Positions 28,829 to 38,091 of a DNA stretch of 38,091 nucleotides are shown here, in pieces. Source of the DNA: Bacillus sanguinis (GTDB lineage: Bacteria > Bacillota > Bacilli > Bacillales > Bacillaceae_G); assembly GCF_018332475.1 (NCBI RefSeq), contig NZ_BOQB01000006.1:1-38091 (forward strand). The letters run 5' to 3'. Position 1 is the first letter of the stretch, and each line of letters begins with the position of its first letter. The position numbers and the translations under genes are program-made. Under the pieces are notes generated by a model that saw only the letters and a program-made list of their open reading frames with translations, searched no databases and was not told where the DNA came from.

Positions 28829-29090
28829 TGTGGATAAATGTTTTTTCTTGTTTTTTATATCCACAAACTCTTTTTGCACTTTTACACAGTATATCGTGTT
28901 GTGGACAAGTTTATTCCACAAGGTATTGATTTTGTGGATAACTTTCTTAATTTCATTGCTATAGCTACTTTTTTTTGATATTATAGTTGTGTTTTCACTT
29001 TGAATAAGTTTTCCACATCTTTATCTTATCCACAATTTGTGTATAACATGTGGACAGTTTTAATCACATGTGGGTAAATGATTATCCACA
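28829..29090. other. oriC subregion 1: DnaA-box array between rpmH and dnaA
   Basis: Four perfect DnaA boxes: inverted at 28829-28837 and 28933-28941, direct at 29026-29034 and 29082-29090. Five more have one mismatch: 28857-28865, 28900-28908 (inverted), 29009-29017, 29038-29046 (inverted) and 29069-29077 (inverted). This is the incA/incB-type half of the bipartite Bacillus origin and also the region through which DnaA represses its own gene. The 28756-28828 and 29091-29187 flanks hold no gene. Confidence 0.95.
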
Positions 29091-29135
29091 TTTGCTTTTT
29101 TTGTCGAAAACCCTATCTCATATACAAACGACGTT

Positions 29136-29164
29136 TTTAGGTTTTAAAATACGTTTCGTATAAA
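29136..29164 (+). promoter_or_regulatory. Possible dnaA promoter
   Basis: TTTAGG (29136-29141), 17-bp spacer, TATAAA (29159-29164), 80 bases before the start codon. The -35 is poor. The leader then has a GTTGCGCAAC palindrome at 29198-29207. Confidence 0.4.
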
Positions 29165-29244
29165 TATACATTTTATATTTATTTAGGTTGTACATTTGTT
29201 GCGCAACCTTATTCTTTTACCATCTTAGTAAAGGAGGGACACCT

Positions 29245-30585
29245 TTGGAAAACATCTCTGATTTATGGAACAGCGCCTTAAAAGAACTAGAAAAAAAGGT
29301 CAGTAAACCAAGTTATGAAACATGGTTGAAATCAACAACCGCACATAATTTAAAGAAAGACGTATTAACAATTACAGCTCCAAATGAATTCGCTCGTGAT
29401 TGGTTAGAATCTCATTATTCAGAGCTAATTTCGGAAACACTTTATGATTTAACAGGGGCAAAATTAGCTATTCGATTTATTATTCCCCAAAGTCAAGCTG
29501 AAGAGGAGATTGATCTTCCTCCTACTAAACCAAATTCAGCACAAGATGATTCTAATCATTTACCACAGAGTATGTTAAATCCAAAATATACGTTTGACAC
29601 ATTTGTTATTGGCTCTGGTAACCGTTTTGCTCACGCTGCTTCATTGGCCGTAGCCGAAGCGCCAGCTAAAGCATATAATCCCCTCTTTATTTACGGGGGA
29701 GTTGGACTTGGAAAGACCCATTTAATGCATGCAATTGGTCATTATGTAATTGAACATAACCCAAACGCGAAGGTTGTATATTTATCATCTGAAAAATTTA
29801 CAAATGAATTCATTAATTCTATTCGTGATAATAAAGCGGTCGATTTTCGAAATAAATACCGTAATGTAGATGTTTTATTGATAGATGATATTCAATTTCT
29901 AGCAGGAAAAGAACAAACTCAAGAAGAGTTTTTCCATACATTCAATGCATTACACGAAGAAAGTAAACAAATTGTAATTTCAAGTGATCGGCCACCAAAA
30001 GAAATTCCAACTTTAGAAGATCGTCTTCGTTCTCGCTTTGAATGGGGACTCATTACGGATATTACGCCACCAGATTTAGAAACACGAATTGCAATTTTAC
30101 GTAAAAAAGCAAAGGCCGAAGGACTCGATATACCAAATGAGGTTATGCTTTATATTGCAAATCAAATTGATTCAAACATTCGTGAACTAGAAGGTGCACT
30201 CATCCGAGTCGTAGCTTATTCATCTTTAATTAACAAAGATATTAATGCTGATTTAGCAGCTGAAGCACTTAAAGATATTATTCCAAACTCTAAACCAAAA
30301 ATTATTTCTATTTATGATATTCAAAAGGCTGTCGGGGATGTTTATCAAATAAAATTAGAAGATTTCAAGGCGAAAAAGCGAACAAAATCAGTTGCCTTCC
30401 CTCGCCAAATTGCAATGTATTTATCACGCGAACTTACGGATTCCTCCTTACCTAAAATAGGTGAAGAATTTGGTGGACGTGATCATACAACAGTTATCCA
30501 TGCCCATGAAAAAATTTCTAAGCTGCTTAAAACGGATACGCAATTACAAAAGCAAGTTGAAGAAATTAACGATATTTTAAAGTAG
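29245..30585 (+). CDS. dnaA: Chromosomal replication initiator DnaA
   Basis: 446 aa. Domain I about 1-85 (helicase and SirA contacts), short variable domain II about 86-110, AAA+ domain III with Walker A GGVGLGKT (151-158), Walker [10 protein letters not shown] and a sensor II RELEGAL helix, and domain IV with [15 protein letters not shown], the DnaA-box reader. Start is TTG 29245-29247, eight bases after AAAGGAGG; the open frame upstream has no ribosome-binding site and extends into the promoter. It opens oriC and loads DnaB with DnaD and DnaB/DnaI. Confidence 0.98.
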   Translation: MENISDLWNSALKELEKKVSKPSYETWLKSTTAHNLKKDVLTITAPNEFARDWLESHYSELISETLYDLTGAKLAIRFIIPQSQAEEEIDLPPTKPNSAQDDSNHLPQSMLNPKYTFDTFVIGSGNRFAHAASLAVAEAPAKAYNPLFIYGGVGLGKTHLMHAIGHYVIEHNPNAKVVYLSSEKFTNEFINSIRDNKAVDFRNKYRNVDVLLIDDIQFLAGKEQTQEEFFHTFNALHEESKQIVISSDRPPKEIPTLEDRLRSRFEWGLITDITPPDLETRIAILRKKAKAEGLDIPNEVMLYIANQIDSNIRELEGALIRVVAYSSLINKDINADLAAEALKDIIPNSKPKIISIYDIQKAVGDVYQIKLEDFKAKKRTKSVAFPRQIAMYLSRELTDSSLPKIGEEFGGRDHTTVIHAHEKISKLLKTDTQLQKQVEEINDILK

Positions 30586-30596
30586 TAGCTGAATAG

Positions 30597-30605
30597 TGTG
30601 AATAA
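30597..30605 (-). promoter_or_regulatory. DnaA box downstream of dnaA (one mismatch)
   Basis: TGTGAATAA is the inverse of TTATTCACA, one mismatch from consensus; it starts 12 bases after the dnaA stop. Confidence 0.45.
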
Positions 30606-30623
30606 CTTCCCTTGTTTTACGCA

Positions 30624-30654
30624 CAGTCTATCCACATGTAGATAGACTGTTTTT
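30624..30654 (+). terminator. dnaA terminator containing a DnaA box
   Basis: CAGTCTATC and GATAGACTG enclose an eight-base loop and precede TTTTT. CTATCCACA (30628-30636), one mismatch from a DnaA box, spans the left arm and loop. Confidence 0.8.
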
Positions 30655-30670
30655 ACATCCTTTAACGGGG

Positions 30671-30745
30671 TTATCCACATATCCACAAGCCCTATTACTA
30701 TTACTACTATTTTTTATCTTTATTAATTAAATAAAATCTTATACT
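30671..30745 (+). other. oriC subregion 2: unwinding region between dnaA and dnaN
   Basis: Perfect TTATCCACA (30671-30679) abuts ATATCCACA (30679-30687). After a short GC-richer patch come six triplets CTA-TTA-CTA-TTA-CTA-CTA (30692-30709), the DnaA-trio that loads DnaA onto one strand, then an AT-only stretch (about 30710-30740), the DNA unwinding element. The order and spacing match the B. subtilis basal unwinding system. A TATACT at 30740-30745 could be a dnaN -10. Confidence 0.92.
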
Positions 30746-30763
30746 TACCGGAGGTTTTTCTTT

Positions 30764-31903
30764 ATGCGTTTTACAATACAAAAAGACTATCTTGTAAGAA
30801 GTGTGCAAGATGTAATGAAGGCTGTTTCTTCTCGTACAACAATTCCGATCCTTACAGGAATTAAAGTGGTAGCTACGGAAGAAGGAGTTACGTTAACAGG
30901 AAGCGATGCTGATATTTCTATCGAATCTTTTATCCCAGTTGAAGAAGATGGAAAAGAAATTGTGGAAGTAGCACAATCAGGAAGTATTGTTTTACAAGCA
31001 AAATATTTTAGTGAAATTGTAAAAAAATTACCTAAAGAGACTGTTGAAATTTCTGTAGAAAATCATTTTATGACAAAAATAACTTCTGGGAAATCAGAGT
31101 TTAATTTAAATGGTTTAGATTCTGCTGAATATCCATTGTTACCACAAATTGAAGAACATCATGTTTTTAAGATTCCAACGGATTTACTTAAACATATGAT
31201 TAGGCAAACTGTATTTGCAGTTTCCACTTCTGAAACAAGACCGATCTTGACAGGTGTAAACTGGAAAGTATATAACAGCGAATTAACTTGCATTGCTACA
31301 GATAGTCACAGATTAGCTCTTCGAAAAGCAAAAATCGAAGGAATCGCAGATGAATTCCAAGCGAATGTTGTTATTCCTGGTAAAAGCTTAAATGAATTAA
31401 GCAAAATTCTAGATGAGTCTGAAGAAATGGTAGATATCGTTATTACGGAGTATCAAGTATTATTCCGTACAAAACATTTATTATTCTTCTCAAGATTGTT
31501 AGAAGGAAATTATCCTGATACAACTCGTTTGATTCCAGCGGAGAGTAAAACTGATATTTTTGTAAATACAAAAGAATTTTTACAAGCAATTGATCGTGCA
31601 TCTCTATTAGCAAGAGATGGTCGTAACAATGTTGTGAAATTATCAACTTTAGAACAAGAAATGCTAGAAATTTCTTCGAATTCACCAGAAATCGGGAAAG
31701 TAGTAGAAGAAGTTCAATGTGAAAAAGTAGATGGGGAAGAGTTAAAAATATCTTTTAGTGCAAAATATATGATGGATGCACTAAAAGCCTTAGATAGTAC
31801 TGAAATTAAAATTAGCTTTACTGGAGCAATGAGACCATTCTTAATTCGTACAGTAAATGATGAGTCCATTATTCAATTAATTTTACCGGTTCGTACTTAC
31901 TAA
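30764..31903 (+). CDS. dnaN: DNA polymerase III beta subunit (sliding clamp)
   Basis: 379 aa, full length, three-domain clamp fold. MRFTIQKDYLVRSVQDVMKAV at the N terminus, TIPILTGIKV, ATDSHRLALRK in the middle and the C-terminal LILPVRTY that lines the partner-binding pocket. It tethers the replicase, and binds MutS, YabA and others. ATG start nine bases after GGAGG. A terminator precedes it, so it needs readthrough or its own promoter. Confidence 0.98.
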   Translation: MRFTIQKDYLVRSVQDVMKAVSSRTTIPILTGIKVVATEEGVTLTGSDADISIESFIPVEEDGKEIVEVAQSGSIVLQAKYFSEIVKKLPKETVEISVENHFMTKITSGKSEFNLNGLDSAEYPLLPQIEEHHVFKIPTDLLKHMIRQTVFAVSTSETRPILTGVNWKVYNSELTCIATDSHRLALRKAKIEGIADEFQANVVIPGKSLNELSKILDESEEMVDIVITEYQVLFRTKHLLFFSRLLEGNYPDTTRLIPAESKTDIFVNTKEFLQAIDRASLLARDGRNNVVKLSTLEQEMLEISSNSPEIGKVVEEVQCEKVDGEELKISFSAKYMMDALKALDSTEIKISFTGAMRPFLIRTVNDESIIQLILPVRTY

Positions 31904-31908
31904 GTAAG

Positions 31909-31957
31909 AAATAAGGGTTGCTAGTTTTCAGATGCTAGTAGCCCTTATTTGATTTTT
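31909..31957 (+). terminator. dnaN terminator
   Basis: AAATAAGGGTTGCTAG pairs (two G-U) with CTAGTAGCCCTTATTT around a 10-base loop, followed by GATTTTT. It starts six bases after the dnaN stop. Confidence 0.75.
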
Positions 31958-32030
31958 GGGTATTACTTTCCTAATGTTAGTTTATTTAGTACAATGAAAG
32001 AATGAACACTTTCAGAAAGTGAGCGATTTT

Positions 32031-32243
32031 ATGAAACGTATTAAAATTTCAACAGAGTATATTACACTAGGACAATTTTTAAAGTTAGCCGATATAATCG
32101 ATACAGGTGGCGCTGTAAAATGGTTTTTACAAGAATATGAAGTGTACGTGAATCAAGAACTTGAAAATAGAAGAGGTCGCAAATTATATGCGAACGATAT
32201 TATTGAAATACCGGGAAGCGGAAGTTTCCAAGTTCAGGCATAA
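32031..32243 (+). CDS. yaaA: S4-domain RNA-binding protein YaaA
   Basis: 70 aa from ATG 32031; a GTG four codons upstream is possible but lacks a ribosome-binding site, and the site for the ATG (AGTGAG) is weak too. The protein is one S4 domain: YITLGQFLKLADIIDTGGAVKWFLQEYEVYVNQELENRRGRKL. In B. subtilis this small protein (YaaA, also called RlbA) lies between dnaN and recF and is linked to ribosome assembly. It is separated from recF by 12 bases. Confidence 0.92.
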   Translation: MKRIKISTEYITLGQFLKLADIIDTGGAVKWFLQEYEVYVNQELENRRGRKLYANDIIEIPGSGSFQVQA

Positions 32244-32255
32244 AGGGGGAGCCCT

Positions 32256-33383
32256 TTGTTTATTTCAGAAATACAATTAAAAAACTATCGCAATTATGAA
32301 AAGTTAGAGCTTTCCTTTGAAGATAAAGTGAATGTCATTATCGGTGAAAACGCACAAGGGAAAACGAATTTGATGGAAGCTATTTATGTTTTAGCGATGG
32401 CGAAATCTCATAGAACCTCTAATGATCGCGAACTTATCCGTTGGGATGAAGATTTCGGTCAAATTAAAGGGAAATTACAAAAGAGAAATAGTTCTTTGTC
32501 TTTGGAATTAAATATTTCGAAAAAAGGTAAAAAGGCAAAATTAAATCAACTTGAACAACAAAAATTGAGTCAATATATTGGCGTGATGAATGTTGTCATG
32601 TTTGCCCCAGAAGATTTAAATCTTGTAAAAGGAAGCCCTCAAGTAAGAAGACGCTTTTTAGATATGGAATTAGGTCAAATAGCTCCAGTCTATTTGTATG
32701 AATTGAGTCAATATCAAAAGGTGCTCACGCAGCGAAATCACTTGCTGAAAAAGATGCAAGGGAATAGTAAGAATGAGGAAACGATGTTGGATGTATTTAC
32801 ACTTCAACTTATTGAGCATGGTACAAAAATATTGCAAAAACGGTTTGAATTTTTGCATTTACTACAAGAATGGGCAGCCCCAATTCATCGCGGTATAAGC
32901 CGTGGATTAGAAGAATTAGAAATTGTCTATAAACCAAGTGTAGATGTATCAGAATCAATGGATTTGTCGAAAATAAAAGAAGTATACTATGAAAATTTTC
33001 AATCTGTGAAACAACGTGAAATTTTCCGTGGTACGACTTTAATTGGTCCTCATCGTGATGATTTACAATTCTTCGTTAATAGTAAAAATGTTCAAGTCTT
33101 TGGTTCGCAAGGGCAACAACGAACAACCGCACTGTCCCTAAAATTAGCTGAAATTGAATTGATTTACTCAGAAGTTAAAGAATATCCGATTCTTTTATTG
33201 GATGATGTATTATCAGAATTGGATGATTATCGTCAATCGCATCTGTTAAATACAATTCAAGGAAAAGTGCAAACATTTGTGACAACGACGAGTGTCGACG
33301 GAATTGAACACGAAACATTAAAAGAAGCGAAAACAATTCATGTAACGAACGGCACGGTAGATTGTGAAATAGATAGGGCATAA
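32256..33383 (+). CDS. recF: DNA replication and repair protein RecF
   Basis: 375 aa SMC-like ATPase. Walker [11 protein letters not shown] (residues 30-39), signature region and Walker [12 protein letters not shown] (about 305-315) are intact. It helps load RecA at gaps together with RecO and RecR. The start is TTG 32256-32258 after AAAGGGGGAG; no ATG is nearby in frame. Part of the yaaA-recF-gyrB-gyrA run. Confidence 0.97.
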   Translation: MFISEIQLKNYRNYEKLELSFEDKVNVIIGENAQGKTNLMEAIYVLAMAKSHRTSNDRELIRWDEDFGQIKGKLQKRNSSLSLELNISKKGKKAKLNQLEQQKLSQYIGVMNVVMFAPEDLNLVKGSPQVRRRFLDMELGQIAPVYLYELSQYQKVLTQRNHLLKKMQGNSKNEETMLDVFTLQLIEHGTKILQKRFEFLHLLQEWAAPIHRGISRGLEELEIVYKPSVDVSESMDLSKIKEVYYENFQSVKQREIFRGTTLIGPHRDDLQFFVNSKNVQVFGSQGQQRTTALSLKLAEIELIYSEVKEYPILLLDDVLSELDDYRQSHLLNTIQGKVQTFVTTTSVDGIEHETLKEAKTIHVTNGTVDCEIDRA

Positions 33384-33406
33384 TCCCTGTTTAAATGGAA
33401 AAGTAG

Positions 33407-35344
<1,938 letters not shown>

Positions 35345-35353
35345 ATGGGTAAT

Positions 35354-35377
35354 GACAGGAATCTAAGTATTCCTGTC
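35354..35377 (+). terminator. Hairpin between gyrB and gyrA
   Basis: GACAGGAAT, a six-base loop and ATTCCTGTC, followed only by CTTCTAC. The weak T tract suggests partial termination or RNA processing rather than a full stop. Confidence 0.5.
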
Positions 35378-35432
35378 TTCTACATATAAATCAATGTATG
35401 TGTAACGGAAATGTAAGAGGAGGTGCTCGTTG

Positions 35433-37904
35433 ATGTCAGACAATCAACAACAAGCACGAATTCGAGAAATTAATATTAGTCATGAAATGCGTACCTCATT
35501 TTTAGATTACGCAATGAGTGTTATCGTATCTCGTGCATTACCAGATGTTCGTGATGGATTAAAGCCTGTGCATCGTAGGGTTTTATATGCGATGAATGAT
35601 TTAGGAATTACAGCTGATAAAGCGTATAAGAAATCAGCGCGTATTGTCGGTGAAGTAATCGGTAAGTATCACCCTCACGGTGATTCAGCTGTTTACGAGA
35701 CGATGGTACGTATGGCGCAAGACTTCAGTCAACGTTATATGCTTGTTGATGGGCATGGTAACTTTGGTTCTGTTGATGGTGATTCAGCAGCAGCAATGCG
35801 TTATACGGAAGCAAGAATGTCTAAGATTTCTATGGAATTAATACGTGATATTTCAAAAAATACGATTGATTATCAAGATAACTATGATGGTTCTGAAAGA
35901 GAGCCAATTGTATTGCCAGCGCGTTTCCCTAATTTATTAGTGAATGGTACGACAGGTATTGCGGTTGGTATGGCAACAAATATTCCACCGCATCAACTCG
36001 GTGAAGTCATTGATGGTGTATTGGCGTTAAGTCATAATCCTGACATTACTATTGCGGAATTAATGGAGTTTATTCCAGGACCCGATTTTCCAACAGCAGG
36101 TTTAATTTTGGGACGAAGTGGTATTCGAAGAGCTTATGAAACAGGTAGAGGCTCTATTATGCTTCGAGCTAAAGTTGAAATTGAGGAGAAGTCAAATGGT
36201 AAACAATCTATTCTCGTAACGGAACTACCTTATCAAGTGAATAAGGCGCGATTAATTGAAAAAATTGCAGAATTAGTTCGTGACAAGAAAATTGAAGGTA
36301 TTACGGATTTACGTGATGAATCAGATCGAAACGGTATGCGTATTGTTATGGAAGTACGCCGTGATGCCAATGCCAATGTACTATTAAATAATCTATATAA
36401 ACATACAGCACTTCAAACAAGTTTTGGTATTAATATGTTGTCTCTTGTAAATGGAGAGCCACAAGTATTGAATTTAAAACAAAATTTATATCATTACTTG
36501 GAGCATCAAAAGGTAGTAATTCGTCGACGTACTGCTTATGAATTAGAAAAAGCAGAGGCACGTGCTCACATTTTAGAAGGATTAAGAATTGCCCTAGATC
36601 ATCTCGATGAAGTTATTACGTTAATTCGTAGTTCGAAAACAGCAGATATCGCAAAGCAAGGCTTAATGGAACGCTTCGGTTTAAGTGAGAAACAAGCACA
36701 AGCAATTTTAGATATGCGTCTGCAACGTTTAACAGGATTAGAACGTGAAAAAATTGAGCAAGAATATCAAGACTTAATGAAGTTAATAGCTGAATTAAAA
36801 GCAATCTTAGCAGATGAAGAGAAAGTTCTTGAGATTATCCGTGAAGAATTAACGGAAGTAAAAGAGCGCTTCAATGATAAGAGACGAACAGAAATTACAA
36901 TTGGTGGCATGGAATTTATTGAAGATGAGGATTTAATTCCAGAGCAAAACATCGCTATTACGTTAACTCATAATGGTTATATTAAGAGGTTACCAGCTTC
37001 CACTTACAAAACACAGAACCGTGGTGGACGTGGTGTGCAAGGAATGGGAACAAATGATGATGATTTCGTAGAGCATTTATTAACTACTTCTACGCATGAT
37101 CACATTTTATTCTTTACTAATAAGGGGAAAGTATACCGTACGAAAGGATATGAAATCCCAGAATATAGTCGTACAGCAAAAGGTATACCTATTATTAACT
37201 TATTAGGTGTAGATAAGGGTGAATGGATTAATGCCATTATTCCAATTCGTGAATTTGGTGACGATGAATTCTTATTCTTCACAACAAAACAAGGCATTTC
37301 TAAGAGAACGCCACTTTCATCATTTGCGAATATACGCACGAATGGTTTAATTGCAATCTCTCTTCGTGAAGAGGATGAAGTAATATCTGTACGTTTAACA
37401 TCTGGTGATAAGGATATTATTGTAGGAACAAGCAATGGTATGTTAATTCGCTTTAACGAGCAAGATGTGCGTTCTATGGGACGTAACGCGGCTGGTGTAA
37501 AAGCAATTACATTAGGTGATGAAGATCAAGTTGTAGGTATGGAAATTGTCGAAGAGGATGTAAATGTTCTAATTGTAACGAAAAATGGTTATGGAAAGCG
37601 TACACCAATCGATGAATACCGTCTACAAAGCCGTGGTGGTAAAGGTCTGAAGACTTGTAATATTACAGATAAAAACGGTAAATTAGTAGCTGTTAAATCT
37701 GTAACAGGTGAAGAAGATATTATGTTAATTACGGCAGCGGGTGTTATTATTCGTATGCCAGTTGATCAAATCTCTCAAATGGGACGTAATACACAAGGTG
37801 TTCGTCTAATTCGATTAGAGGATGAGCAAGAGGTAGCGACGGTAGCAAAAGCACAAAAAGATGATGAGGAAGAAACGAGCGAAGAGGTTTCTTCAGAAGA
37901 ATAA
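35433..37904 (+). CDS. gyrA: DNA gyrase subunit A
   Basis: 823 aa from ATG 35433, after GAGGAGGTG; a TTG one codon upstream is less likely. Breakage-reunion domain with catalytic Tyr124 (AMRYTEARM). The quinolone-determining stretch [12 protein letters not shown] has Ser85 and Glu89, the unmutated residues. The GyrA box [10 protein letters not shown] sits near residue 533, in the C-terminal DNA-wrapping beta-pinwheel with repeated motifs, and the tail is acidic ([14 protein letters not shown]). No truncation. Confidence 0.98.
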   Translation: MSDNQQQARIREINISHEMRTSFLDYAMSVIVSRALPDVRDGLKPVHRRVLYAMNDLGITADKAYKKSARIVGEVIGKYHPHGDSAVYETMVRMAQDFSQRYMLVDGHGNFGSVDGDSAAAMRYTEARMSKISMELIRDISKNTIDYQDNYDGSEREPIVLPARFPNLLVNGTTGIAVGMATNIPPHQLGEVIDGVLALSHNPDITIAELMEFIPGPDFPTAGLILGRSGIRRAYETGRGSIMLRAKVEIEEKSNGKQSILVTELPYQVNKARLIEKIAELVRDKKIEGITDLRDESDRNGMRIVMEVRRDANANVLLNNLYKHTALQTSFGINMLSLVNGEPQVLNLKQNLYHYLEHQKVVIRRRTAYELEKAEARAHILEGLRIALDHLDEVITLIRSSKTADIAKQGLMERFGLSEKQAQAILDMRLQRLTGLEREKIEQEYQDLMKLIAELKAILADEEKVLEIIREELTEVKERFNDKRRTEITIGGMEFIEDEDLIPEQNIAITLTHNGYIKRLPASTYKTQNRGGRGVQGMGTNDDDFVEHLLTTSTHDHILFFTNKGKVYRTKGYEIPEYSRTAKGIPIINLLGVDKGEWINAIIPIREFGDDEFLFFTTKQGISKRTPLSSFANIRTNGLIAISLREEDEVISVRLTSGDKDIIVGTSNGMLIRFNEQDVRSMGRNAAGVKAITLGDEDQVVGMEIVEEDVNVLIVTKNGYGKRTPIDEYRLQSRGGKGLKTCNITDKNGKLVAVKSVTGEEDIMLITAAGVIIRMPVDQISQMGRNTQGVRLIRLEDEQEVATVAKAQKDDEEETSEEVSSEE

Positions 37905-37932
37905 GAGGGGGGATTTCTCCCCTCTTTATTTT
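37904..37932 (+). terminator. gyrA terminator
   Basis: AGAGGGG, a GGATTTCT loop and CCCCTCT followed by TTATTTTTTT; the stem begins at the gyrA stop codon. Confidence 0.9.
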
Positions 37933-37945
37933 TTTATAATAATAC

Positions 37946-37974
37946 TTGCATAGAAAAGAGAAAGCCTATATAAT
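37946..37974 (+). promoter_or_regulatory. rRNA operon promoter P1
   Basis: TTGCAT (37946-37951), 17-bp spacer, perfect TATAAT (37969-37974). The -10 lies inside the inverted repeat GCCTATATAATAGGC. Confidence 0.8.
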
Positions 37975-38020
37975 AGGCAGAGTCAGCAAATGAGGGATAC
38001 AAGTTATCTTAAAAAACTTG

Positions 38021-38049
38021 TTGACGAAAATAATATACTATGATATATT
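38021..38049 (+). promoter_or_regulatory. rRNA operon promoter P2
   Basis: TTGACG (38021-38026), 17-bp spacer, TATATT (38044-38049). The tandem P1/P2 arrangement about 75 bp apart after gyrA is that of the first Bacillus rRNA operon (rrnO in B. subtilis). The leader continues to 38091 with TTTGAAAACTAAA; the 16S gene is not in the window. Confidence 0.85.
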
Positions 38050-38091
38050 ATAAAAGTCGCTGAAACGCGATATTGAACTTTGAAAACTAAA

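Noticed and set aside
38050-38091. Start of 16S rRNA
   Set aside because: Only the promoter leader is present; the mature 16S 5' sequence is not reached.

Overview
This window is a chromosomal replication-origin region of a low-GC Firmicute, almost certainly a member of the Bacillus cereus group. The basis is gene order (walRKHIJ - trnY-type tRNA block - purA - dnaB - rplI - gdpP - rpsF/ssb/rpsR - ychF - spo0J/soj/noc - rsmG/mnmG/mnmE - jag/yidC/rnpA/rpmH - oriC - dnaA/dnaN/yaaA/recF/gyrB/gyrA - rrn promoter), protein sequences that look like B. cereus-group alleles, and a candidate bcr1-type repeat. It is core genome: I see no prophage, insertion-sequence transposase, CRISPR array, toxin-antitoxin or defence locus, and no frameshifted gene.

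Layout. 1-298: AT-rich edge with only the rlmH terminator. 299-2252 (minus): rlmH, a small CxxH/CxxC protein and the HtrA-type protease htrC; a cluster of DnaA boxes lies between and inside the first two. 2316-7782 (minus): the essential cell-wall two-component operon walR-walK-walH-walI-walJ with tightly overlapping genes. 7783-8212: walR leader carrying a structured repeat of about 155 bp, followed by tRNA terminators. 8213-8585 (minus): tRNA operon Lys-Glu-Asp-Phe with a clear promoter. 8727-10138: purA with promoter and paired PurR-like boxes. 10181-15051 (minus): yybS-gdpP-rplI-dnaB. 15088-16360: rpsF-ssb-rpsR with an autoregulatory-looking leader. 16374-18757: ychF, a DUF951 protein and an MscS channel. 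19017-19613: yyaC, the only protein gene transcribed against the replication fork. 19634-22301: spo0J, soj, noc with embedded parS-like and Noc-site-like palindromes. 22407-28679: rsmG, mnmG, mnmE, then jag, yidC, rnpA, rpmH.

Origin. The bipartite oriC has a DnaA-box array at 28829-29090 between rpmH and dnaA, and a second subregion at 30597-30745 between dnaA and dnaN with tandem DnaA boxes, a DnaA-trio and an AT-rich unwinding element. Protein genes left of about 28.7 kb read leftward and those right of 29.2 kb read rightward, apart from yyaC. The right end (37946-38091) holds tandem P1/P2 promoters and leader of an rRNA operon whose 16S gene is outside the window.

The genes form a replication, segregation and growth-control neighbourhood: DnaA, DnaB, SSB, clamp, RecF and gyrase act in replication; Soj/Spo0J/Noc act in segregation, initiation control and division-site protection; WalRK and c-di-AMP turnover by GdpP tie to the cell envelope; RnpA, tRNA, ribosomal-protein and tRNA-modification genes support translation. 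I found no clearly new biological system. The most interesting material is non-coding: DnaA-box clusters away from oriC (one inside a terminator), segregation sites embedded in coding sequence, a mobile-repeat-like RNA element directly upstream of the walR ribosome-binding site, and a WalK sensor with a substituted candidate metal ligand.
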